64,000 nt of DNA from Lasiodiplodia sp. COLG20. Lineage: Eukaryota; Ascomycota; Dothideomycetes; Botryosphaeriales; Botryosphaeriaceae. The notes under the pieces are model-generated. The model did no database searches. It was not told where the DNA came from and saw only the letters and a program-made list of their open reading frames with translations. The DNA is taken from positions 1,612,001 to 1,676,000 of the forward strand of contig VNWV01000005.1 of the NCBI GenBank assembly GCA_009801085.1, read 5' to 3'. Positions 11,575 to 21,593 of the stretch are shown here, one piece after another. The position numbers and the translations under genes were made by a program. Within the stretch, counting starts at the first letter, position 1, and every line of letters begins with the position of its first letter.

Positions 11575-13220
11575 ATTGCCGATGTTGTATGTACTGGAGG
11601 AAGCCTTGAGGGTATTCACTGCAGTTGGGGCCGAAGATTCCCGTCTTTCCGACAACAGAGATAAGGCTAGTCAGACAGAAAACGCCTTATCAGGTTCTAA
11701 GGAAGATGAGGTAGGTGGGCGATGGACGATGTAGAGCCGCAACGGTCGAGACGATCCAGTCCAACGGATGATCCAAGCTGGAAACCCGCCTCCGCAACGT
11801 GCAAGAGTTCGAGGGTGAGAGAAGAGTCCGTTTCGAAACAAGCTCCCTCTGGGCGGGCTCTAGCAGTCTTGTACTTGTCTGCGCCCCCCGGCGGGCCCCA
11901 CCGTCATCAAGCTCTCGATCATACGCGTCCGTCGCACATCAGAGGAGGGAAAAAGAGCAGGGCGAGCGCGGCACAGGGCTCTTGGCTGACGTGGGTGACG
12001 AGACGGACGGACCCAAGAGTCTTGGGAGGCCCGTGGCCTGATGCCCAAGCCTCGCCTATGGACACGCTACGGTACTTGTCGTGCGTCGTCTGGCTCGGCG
12101 GGAGGCTCGGCGGAGGTCTGGGCGGGCGGGGGCGGGAGCCTGTGGGCACTCTTGGCCCTCTTTCGTTGCGGGATTTCCCCAGATCAGCCTTGTCATCATC
12201 GTTCTGTACGGAGGAGTTGCCTTGGGGCGCAGTGCGCGGCAACGCTGCGGGAATGGAATGCTTGTTGCCTGGAGCGCCTTGCCTTTTTCTTGATTTGCCC
12301 TTTCCAAGGTGCAGGGCTGACGCTGGGTCGGCATCGAAAGACACGCGTACCAGCGCTGGGGAGCGGATTCGTCTTTTCTATAACTACTGCAAATGCCCTT
12401 CTCGCTGGCTGTGCATTTTGATTCCTGCATTATTTTCGTGCGTACCCGTCGACTGGCGCTCGTGTAACCAGCCTCCGGGTTATCGCCAGCCCCTTGCTGC
12501 CACGAGGTGCGCGTCAAGTCCCACGCTGCACCACTTGTTGTTTTTCACCGCTGCAGCAGTAGTCGAACGATTTTCCCACTCCAAATGTCGCGAACGACAT
12601 GGCACTCTTACTATGTGGAAACTTGAAGCAGACCTCGAGACGTAGAGGCAGGTTTCATAAAGGTCCCCAGATAAACTTTTAACTGCCACTGTGATGGGAA
12701 GAGAGCGACGATTCCCCTGCCAAAAAAGGGAGAGTCACATGATATGTAACTAAGTAGAAGAACTTGTCCTAGCTTCGGATGCTGCAAGCAAACCAACCGA
12801 CCGGATAGCGCACGCCGCCGAGCGGGCCGCTCTGAGCATATTCAAGCTTATTAATATCCGCTTAGCATACTTGCTCACCAATACGAGATCATTCCGGAGT
12901 CCTCTTCCCGAGGCGACGCGATGACCATGTGGTGGTGTTGGTAAGAACAGCGAAGGTGCGCAGTGGCGGTGGAAGAATTCCGCGGTTGTGCGGCTGACAA
13001 ACCGCAGCGTCGAATCGTGGCCGATGCGCGAGACCGAGCGAGCAAGCGGAAGGCGCCATTACCCGACGCGTTTGCATCACATTAGCAAGACATCACTCGA
13101 GCGGAAGAAGGTTCACAGAGCAAAAGCTATATAGGACAGTCCGTTGGCTAGGGTCGTGCCGTTAGTTCCCATTTTACTTCAACTCGACCAAAGTTCAAGC
13201 CATCGTCACTTGTAAGACCT
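11575..13220. other. Long intergenic region with no supported gene
   Basis: About 1.65 kb between two divergently transcribed genes, so both promoters should be here. A 307-codon frame starting with ATG (11722-12645) is present, but equally open frames overlap it on the other strand, its composition is repetitive in Gly, Arg, Ser and Pro, and it has no domain. I read it as chance. No repeat, tRNA or element termini are seen. Confidence 0.5.
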
Positions 13221-14009
13221 ATGTCGGACCCTAGTCTCTATAGCTACCCTTCACCCCTCGAGGGTTGGGAGAACCTGCCTCCCCTGCCAGAGTAAGTAAC
13301 ATGCTTCTATCTTATTTCCTATTATTCTTCAGCTGGGTCATTGCGACAAACCTACGACTCCGTACAAGGTATATGGAGAAAGAGCGGGGTAAAAGGTTGC
13401 CTCTAAACTCGCCTTTGTACGGCTTAGAAGCGGCCACGAGATATACTTCATCTCCACCGAAATCAACTCCTTCAACCCCTTTTCATTCTCTCTTCCATCC
13501 ATTTCCCAAATCACCCGCAGCTGACATCTCCCCCAAGAGACCGCGCCGAGGACGGCAAATCCTTCATCAACCCGCCCTCGGTCCGGGGCAAATCGGACGC
13601 CTACACCGCCTTCCCGGCGCCCATCACCAACGACCGGCGCGGCGGCTTCGACGTGCACGTCTACTTCCTGCAGAGCGACCCGTTCCAGACGCAGTTCGCG
13701 ACGGAGCTGTGGGAGCGCGTGCGGCGCGAGTTCCCGGAGCTGCGCATCTACAGGCTGTGGGACCGGCCCATCGGCCCGCACTACACGGGCATGTTCGAGG
13801 TCAACCTGTTCACCCCCGAGCAGTTTGGCGCCTTCATCCCCTGGCTCGTCATCAACCGCGGCCCGTTGTCCGCGCTGCTGCATCCGAATACGGGCGACGA
13901 TGTCAGGGATCATTCGCAGCGGGCGACGTGGCTGGGGGAGCCGTTGCCGCTGAATTTGAGGTTGTTGAGGAAGGTGATTGAGCAACAGAAGGAGCAGGCA
14001 AAAGTGTAA
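13221..14009 (+). CDS. DOPA 4,5-dioxygenase-family protein
   Basis: Member of the DOPA 4,5-dioxygenase family (extradiol-type ring cleavage of catechols; the founding fungal enzyme makes betalain-type pigments). Exons 13221-13291 and 13538-14009 give 180 aa. The 246-nt intron has donor GTAAGT and acceptor CCCAAG; the nearby CAG acceptor would give a stop at once. The protein starts MSDPSLYSYPSPLEGWENLP. It shows the family motifs FDVHVYFLQ, RLWDRPIGPHYTGMFEVNLF (metal-ligand histidines), VINRGPLSALLHPNTG and DHSQRATWLGEPLPL. Length is normal for ascomycete homologues, which usually act on unknown catechols rather than in betalain synthesis. The weak point is the non-CAG acceptor, so a small extra exon inside the long intron is possible. 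Confidence 0.85.
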
Positions 14010-14368
14010 ATAAAGAGGATGAAAGGAGGAGTGTTAGGATTAAGCTGATGGGTTGGGTGGAAAGGGTTTGGGAGGGAATTGGGACAGGAGTATATCGGCT
14101 TCTGCAACGCCTTCTATTTTTTGTGGAAATTTGACCGGAAGATAAGCTACGATCTATTTTTTGCGTAAGAATGAAGTAACTAGCCATTGAGGCAAGTGCT
14201 ATAAAAAACAAAATGGCCAGAGCCCTGAAAGAACCGTAGGCGCTTGTGGTGATACAGATTCTCTCTACCGCTAAGGTTCCATGGATGTTGTCCGAAATTT
14301 TCAAAGTAGTTTGTGATAATACTCAATGAGACGCATGTTCATACTGAACTCTTTTCACGGTTCTTGGG
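14010..14368. other. Convergent 3' region
   Basis: A 359-bp AT-rich spacer between the 3' ends of the dioxygenase-family gene (+) and the unknown gene (-). It should hold both polyadenylation signals. Nothing else is seen. Confidence 0.5.
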
Positions 14369-16734
14369 TCACGCATCCTTCATGACGACGTCTTCTCCCT
14401 TCTTGACGCCGTTCTCCTCTGGCGCCTCTTGCGGACGGGCCATCCATCCGAACAGCATCCAAAGGCCTTTTGTAGCTTCGATGCGGTCCTCCGTGTTGAA
14501 GAAATCATACCAACGGGAACGGCGGAGTATCGGCCGACACCAGTCCTCATCAGCCGGAAGCGGGGATGGCAGCTCACCTGTCTCAATCCATGAGACGTAT
14601 GCTGGGTGGACGCGCAGATGGAGCAGAGCCATGTGCGTGTTTACCGAAGAGACGCTGAAAACCTACAAGAAGTTTAACAATCCGGCTCACTCATAATTCG
14701 CGCACTTCAGGCGTGCGGAGGCTGAAGCAAAAAACAACTCACATCGTCCCATTCCGAGCTCCTATCCTTCCCGATGGCCTCGTACTCGACCTTGGGATCC
14801 CAGTTCCCGATACCAGGCTTAATCTCCGCCCAGATCTCGGCGGCCGTCTTCTTCTTCGTCGGCCTCCTGCCACTACGACTGGGCCTCTCCTCCTTGTTAG
14901 GTTTAGGCGCGGATTCGCCGCTGTCTTCACCACGAGCCTCGCCAACCTCGCCACCCTTTCCACCTCCCCACCTGGGAACGGTGGTCCACCACTTACCCTC
15001 GCCGGGCTTCTGCTCGGTGCGGCCCTCACGAGCGCGCTCCTGAGCGATATAAAGCAATGAGCCGATCTCACGCATAATGTCCAGCAACGCCTCGTGCTGG
15101 CTATCACCACTGCTGCCGGGCACCTTACCATTGCCGCCGAAGTCGACGTAGTCAGCGACGCGCATGCCAGCGGCGGGCCCGTGGACGAAGCCCTGGCGCG
15201 CCTTCATGCGGTCGGTACTGCTGCGCCAGACGGCGGCGCTGACGCGCACGGGCACGCGCAGGTTGCGGATCTGCAGGGCTGGCGGCCGACGGTGCGGCGC
15301 GATGTTCATCCCGAAGCACCACGCGACGGGCTCGACGAAGGAGCGCACCGTGTCGACGCGGTAGCCGTCCGGCATGCCGCTGCCCGTGCCGATGCGGAGG
15401 CCTTTGTACGTGCCGGCGGGCCTGTTGCTGCTGCCGCCGCCGTTGTTAGGCGCGCTGGGCGCCGGCCTGGTGGCTTCCAGCTTGGCTGGCGTGGTGGCCG
15501 GGCGTTGGGCAAGGTTGATGGGCTGAGACTGGTCCGAGGCCGCAGTGGTGGTGTTGCTAGCTTCAGTTCCGGCAGAGGCGGATGGCGCGGTCTTGGCCTT
15601 TTTGCGGGCTACGGACTCGTCTATGTGCGTAGCTTCGAGCCGCGCTGCCTCCTTGGACTCGACGGCGTCTGACGTCTTGTCTCCGGAGGTCTCAGCCGCG
15701 TCGACGGCCTCGGTCTGGCTGGGCTCCTCTGCGGGTTTGGGAGGGATATACTCGTCCAGACTAGTGTCCCAGTAGTAGGCCATGTTGTCGAGGCCCTCCC
15801 AGAACTTTCGATAGTGGGCCAGACGCGGCGGTTTCTTCTCCTTGTTCTGAGGAGTACGCGTCAGAGCGGAGAAAGCGTCATGATTGTCGAGCAGTAGCTC
15901 CCTGAGGCGGATGGCAAAATCCTCCCGACCAGGATAGGGCCTGCCATTGCTCAAGAGGCGCTTTGGGCCTTCCTCTTGCTGCACTGGAGCCTGAACAGGG
16001 GCACCATCCGGCGGAAGTTCTGTCCAATCCTGAGGGACTGCGTACGAGGTGACCCCGGGCAAAACAGCGAGCAAGTCCCCAATGCTTGTCTCGGGCTCTA
16101 GGCTGATGTTTAAACCGAGAAACTGGTCAACGGTGATATCAGAGGGCTTTTTGATCCGTGCGAAGTGCTGCAACAGGGCCGGAGGATCGCCGTCCTTCGC
16201 CCATGCTGCGGGCTTGCGGGCCGGGGGCTGGAAGTTTGGAAACTTCACAGGCGTGGGCAGCTCAGGCGGGGCCCGCTCCTGCGTCGAATCGTGTCTTCCA
16301 GCCAGGAGAGAGCCTGCTACGCGTTACTACGGGCCAAGCAAAGGCTGTGTCACGTGAGGAAGTGAAGCAGCGTGAGACGCAGCAGATCGAGTCAATTCGC
16401 AGCAATTGGCGACGGTGAGTGGTCGGGGAGCACAGAATGGGCGCCGCCTTGAAACCGCCAGAGGTAGTAACAGCGAGTCAGGGCGGCGGACGGGCGAGCG
16501 GGAGGGCAGGGCGCGGGCTGGCGGGCTGGAGTGACGCATAGGGCACGAATGGGGCAGACGGGCGTCGGAGAGGTTGATGGATGATGTGTGCGGTGCTGGA
16601 GGGGCGTCGCACGTTGTTCGGCGGCGTTGAGGTGGTGCGGGAGGAGCGCCGGCTGGTGGCGCACAGGCGCGCAACGGCGGCCGGCGGGATCAAAGGAAAG
16701 CACTAGACTTACTGCTGCCACCGAATGCAAACAT
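14369..16734 (-). CDS. Conserved-looking protein of unknown function, 629 aa
   Basis: Three exons: complement(16713-16734), (14743-16316) and (14369-14662). The large exon opens without ATG, and its frame is stopped just upstream of a TAG acceptor. A 22-nt first exon encoding MFAFGGSS lies 396 nt further up with donor GTAAGTC and joins in exact phase, giving MFAFGGSSTGSLLAGRHDST. The second intron is 80 nt, phase 0, and continues DRSSEWDDVFSVSSVNTHMA. Blocks that look structured are residues about 30-130 (LLQHFARIKKPSDITVDQF), about 320-430 (VAWCFGMNIAPHRRPPALQI) and the C-terminus (DWCRPILRRSRWYDFFNTED). Long Ala/Pro/Ser and Lys/Glu-rich linkers join them. I do not recognise the family. No signal peptide or membrane helix; probably intracellular. 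Confidence 0.75.
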
Positions 16735-17475
16735 CTTAGGAGTTGAGGACGGGACTTGGAGGTTTCATGCGAAACGAAGCCCACATTGCCGCGACGGACG
16801 CGAGGAGATGCGGCGTAGCGTGGACAGCTCGACGTCGGCTGATTAGCCGGATGGGTCAGCGTTGCGGCGTGTCTGCAGGTGGGTCGGCCGCCCAAACAGG
16901 ATGCAGCTTAGCTGTTCCTTTTGGCACTAGCCAGGCACTGCAGCCTAGCCCGGCGCCAATCCTCGCTCCCCCAGCTCCAACCACCCCGCCGGCCCGCCGC
17001 CGCAACCGAGCACTGCAGGCGCGACAACGCCCCGCTGCCCTCGACCCGCGCGCCAGCCGTGCAGCACCTCAAACACCACGGCGATCTTGCGTGCACGCCC
17101 GCCACAGATCGGCCAAGCTGGCGAGCCCGTCGCGGCGCATCTGAGACGGTGAGCGTCCGCGCGGCGGCTGCGACCAGGGCCGTTGCCCAAACGGGAACGC
17201 GATGAAACGCCGCAAGCTTCACCTTCCCCTTCGCAACCGCCCGCCACCTGCCGGCCATGCACCATCCGGCCCGCCCACACCCCAACGCTCGTTTCTGCTG
17301 ATCGCGCACTGGCGCCGCCCGTTGCGTTTGCGCCCCAGCCTATATTCACTCTCGGCCCCGACCTCCATTTAGCCAGCCTTTTCTCGCCGGCCATGCGGCT
17401 GCCCTGAACTGTTGCCTGCCTCGCATGCCGCAAGCCTCGCGACGTTGACGTTGAGCGTCGACGCGCATTGAATGG
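16735..17475. promoter_or_regulatory. Divergent promoter region
   Basis: A 741-bp GC-rich spacer between the ATG of the unknown 629-aa gene (-) and the proposed ATG of the Ser/Thr-rich membrane protein (+). A TATA-like CCTATATTCA at about 17339 lies about 137 bp before the latter. Frames on both strands are Ala/Arg/Pro-rich and without domains. Confidence 0.4.
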
Positions 17476-19687
17476 ATGGCTGAGCCGCCGAGCACCATCA
17501 CCACCGTCAACGGGCGCCGGTGCACCCGCGTCCGCCGCACCACCACCCTGCTGGCTGGCAATGTAGCTCTCCGCCGCCTCGAGTGCCACCCCAGACACGG
17601 CTGACTTGCTGCAGACCTCATCGACCTCTCCCGCCACTTCCACCGCTGCCGCGCCAGGTACGCAAACCACCGCGGCGCCAGCGACGACGGTCCTTCCGCT
17701 GTCGTCGACCGAGGCCGCTTCTCCTATCCCAGCTCCCTCGTCATCTGCACCGAACCAGCCGGACGCATCTCAGAGCCTCTCGTCTGAGCCTGCCACGTCT
17801 GCGCCTGCCCAGTCATCGCTCGTTTCTGCAGGGCCTTCGCAGCCCTCTTCAATCAGTCCGCCGTCGACGATATTAGCTGTAGCTACGACGGCGACTGGAT
17901 CAGTTGCCTTCACTTCTTCTGATGTCTCTTCCTCGTTTGCAAGTTCTGCTGTTTTGAACACACTTCCTTCTAGCACTATACCCGTCACAACCACCGCACA
18001 GAGCGGAAGTTCTGACACTTTGACTGCAGTTGTCTCAGTCGTCTCTTCATCTACTTTTATTGTTTCGCAACCAACTACAGCTTCCGACTCTACTTCTTCT
18101 CTAACCGGCGGAGCCCAAGGTTCCGGGCTCGAAGGCTCTGGTACCTCGTCACATGATGATCACTCGTCCGGCCACCACGGCCATCATGGTCTCTCCCCTG
18201 GTGCTATCGCCGGCATTGTCCTTGGCGTCGTTTTTGGCATCGCCGCTATTGTTGCTCTGATTCTATTCTGTCTCAAGAGGAGAAAAGAGAGGAGAGAGGG
18301 ATTGGATGAGAAGAGTGCAGGACAAGGAGGGTTGGCCGGAACTCCGCCTCGCTCAGGGCTCGCCGCCAAATGGGCCGCCCTTACGGCAGGACTTGCCGCC
18401 AAGGCGGGACTTAAGCCGTCTGGTACTGACGGCATGGCTAGACGGGCTCCGGAATCGCCTTCGTTTGAACCGGTCGCACGGTCTTCGTACAGCTCTGCAG
18501 GCTCTGCAGGCTCGACGCGCCATCTGCGCTCCACGAGCGCCCCGGCACAACCACCCGCGGGTCGTTTTGCAGCGTTCAAGCAGAGGTTCCAAAAACCACA
18601 AACGTTCGTCCCGGAACGAAGAGGCCGAGCAGTGTCTACCGACAGTATCCCATCATTCTACTCTCCAACTCCGCCTCAACTAGAAGACCTCCCTGAGTCT
18701 CTCAACCCCTTCAGAGATCCGGTGCCTTCATCATACCGCGTCACCAACCCTGACAGAGCAAGTCTTTCTCCCAAGGTTCAAACACCACAGTCAGCACTAC
18801 TTGGCGGTGGCCTAAACGACATGCGAAGCCCTCTAACACCAGGCATGGCGAATTGGCGTGAGCCAACACCACAATTTGGCTTCCCAGCAAGTAATGAACC
18901 GCAAAACCCGTTCCTGGATCCTCGGGATACCCAAAAGCGGATTTCTGCCAGCACCATCTCTGTTGCCCGGAGGAATAGTATGGGTCTTCCGCCTATAGCC
19001 CGAGTTGCCTCTCACGCCCGCAGCCAAAGCGGCAATCCAAGAGCTCTGTCACAAGCTCGCTCATCATGGTACTCCGAAGATTCGGGATACGTTTCACCAT
19101 CCCACCCCTCAGCGCACGTCCTACCTCTTCGGCCCCCCAGAAGCAATCCATTCGCCGACAGGTATGCATCCGACGTGGCTGCTGGCCCGCAGCAGGAAAC
19201 AGATGCCGCAAGCACAGATTCTGCAAGCATCTATATCCTTCCGGCTTCCCGGAATGCCAGCATGGATTCTGGAAGGGGTCCACCAGGACCCATTCCGCTG
19301 CCGAGTGCCCGCAGTTCCTCACTCATGGTACAGTCCCAAGAGCCTCTAGCAACAACTTCAACCGCTCGCTCTTCTTGGCTCAGTCCACATGGCAGCCCGG
19401 CAATCTCGTATGGCTCAAGTGGACGCAGCAGTCCGGCCAGTGGTCGCAGTGGCAAACGGAGAACTACAGCGAGCCGCGCAACACGAGGCAAAAGTGATCC
19501 GTTTGATCTTGACCGGCCTGAAATACTGGCAATTGCATCCAACTACGATTCTGGAAAGACTCCTCCCATGCCTCGGCACAGCAATGGCTCAGACTGGTGG
19601 AAGGAAATTGTCGATGAGGGTACTGGAAGTGGCAGTGACTACGACAGCCCCAACAGACGTGCCAACGCCTACGGGTTAGCACGCTGA
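17476..19687 (+). CDS. Ser/Thr-rich single-pass membrane protein, Mid2/Wsc-like layout
   Basis: Proposed exons 17476-17562 and 17615-19687 (52-nt intron, GTAGCT...CTGCAG, phase 0), 719 aa. The large exon has no ATG near its start, so a 5' exon is needed. The one chosen, beginning MAEPPSTITTVNGRRC, fits phase. Residues about 30-200 are Ser/Thr/Ala/Pro-rich and suited to heavy O-glycosylation. A His-rich stretch (SHDDHSSGHHGHHG) leads into one membrane helix at about 227-250 (GAIAGIVLGVVFGIAAIVALILF), closed by KRRKERRE. The remaining about 460 residues are a disordered, Ser/Pro-rich cytosolic region. This resembles fungal wall-stress sensors, but no signal peptide and no cysteine-rich WSC head are seen. 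The N-terminus may therefore be wrong, or the helix may serve as a reverse signal anchor. Confidence 0.7.
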
Positions 19688-21593
19688 GTATTACGCTAAT
19701 CAGCCTCTCTGGAGACGGCATGCGGATAAGATATTTAACGGCCTGAAGTATACATCAATTAGTGTTTTGTGTTAGCATTTGGTATTAGAAACCGGACCTA
19801 CTGCATTGACTGCGGGATGGGGAAAATGGGAGCATAGCTGCATCATGTTTCAACGAATTTTCTTCTTCGTCGCTCTCTTCTTCATTGTCTGATCTTACAT
19901 TTTGGGACTGACCATGATCAGTACCTTTCAGGGTTCTTTGTATCATTTTTTCAGCAAAAGCATTTTCCCATTAGCCCTTCTGATAGCATGGTTCAGAATG
20001 GCACAACGGGCTGGACTGCATAGCGGCGGAGGAAGTCAATCCGACAAGTGGCGAAGCAGAAATTTGAAGAGATACCACATAGCTTCCGTTCTAGCTTGAA
20101 AGAGCGGCAATACCATAGTTTGTTCATGCATCTACATCTTTCAAAGCGTTGTCTGGGCGCAGCCCTAATCAGCATGCTACGCTCAAGTCAGAAGTTCATG
20201 TCAGACGACATTTTTCTCGTCCCCCACCTTCCACCGACACTGTTGCGACGGCGACGACACCGTTACGGAAAGTGATGTAAGTCCCGTCGGGGATTCGCTC
20301 GGCGAGACGTGAATAGTTGATCCAGGCACTTGGCTCCCTTGATGGTGATCGGCGCATTATAAGAGGGGAACGATATGCACGAATTAGTACCAAGCGCTCG
20401 GGAAAGCGTCAGACGTTGGCGTCGTTTCCGTTGCGGGTGTTGCGCGTGATACACCCACTCGCATTCAGCCTTTTTTCCAATTGGCCCGGTCGGTGTGACT
20501 GGGGGGGACGATCACCGCAATATTGCTATACGAGCTCTATCCGAGCTAGGTAGGCCGTACGGTGTATCATGCGGACGCTAATGGTGAGTGAGTGTGATGG
20601 GGGTAATAGGGAAAAAAGTGTATGTATGCTATAGGGTCCATGCACGCTCGCGCCGCCGCTCGCTCCCACGCGCACACACAGCCTTCTTCTTAGCGCCGAC
20701 CCACAACAGCAGATAACACGCTGCTGAAGTGAGGCAATGCGTCACTTGTGCGTCGTATCTGAGGAGCGAGCGAACGTCTCCACATCGGGGGCCGGGATGG
20801 GCGATAAGGTTAAATGCGAGCTGCTGCTATTTGTGTTAGGGCTGGGCTGGATCGTTTGGTGTGGCGTGAAAGGTGGGTGCGGATTGGGTAATGTGCGCAT
20901 GGAGGTTTGGTCGCGAGGCAGTGCAAATTCTGCAGGTACAAAGGAGAAAAAGTAAGTTGGAGATGGCAAAGTTGCCTTTTGTGTTTAAAGGAGCGGCGGA
21001 GAAGCTGTCTGCGCAGCTGTTGGGTCATTATATGTATCCGGAACAGGCACCCCGGCATTCCTTGTCTTTGTCGATACTTATCTCGAGATGAATCGAAGGT
21101 GGAATGACGACTGCAACGTAAGACTGTTTCCATTTCTGTCAAGTTCAACAGGCAGCAGCCTGGTGGGGAATATGGATCGGTGCCTGCGGCGTTCTCCGAC
21201 ATGGTGGCTAAGCGCCGGATTCAATTTTCGTGTGCTCCCACAATATTGTACAAGACGACATGGAAGATCAGCTTGGCTGTCTTAATCTTCTACAAATCCT
21301 CTGTCCTAAGGCCCTTACTTATCACACCGACAGCCACGTGCAGGTGCCCTCTGTATGGGTATTTTACGCACCAAGAGATCCATGGAATAGGAGAATGGCG
21401 CAGAACGAACAGTGCGTGTGCGGCTCTGCATGTGGGTTCTAGAACGATGGGGGCGAAAACGTCGTCATTGGGTCCTTGTCAAAAGGGATGTGTCTACAAA
21501 CTGAATCCCACGATTTTCTGCTATTCGAAATCTCTCTCGCAGTAGCCTTACTTGTTCTTCTTTCTCTGCTCGCGCCTCGAAATCTCTTGGATC
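19688..21593. other. 1.9-kb intergenic region without a supported gene
   Basis: This separates the housekeeping block from the tandem HET genes. It has mixed composition and several short open frames (for example 20737-20955), none with known motifs or good splice partners. I saw no inverted-repeat element termini, tRNA or tandem array. The promoter of the first HET gene should lie in the last few hundred bases. Confidence 0.45.

Noticed and set aside
11722..12645. 307-codon frame starting with ATG
   Set aside because: No domain, skewed composition, overlapped by comparable open frames on the opposite strand, and no splice partner. Possible but unsupported.
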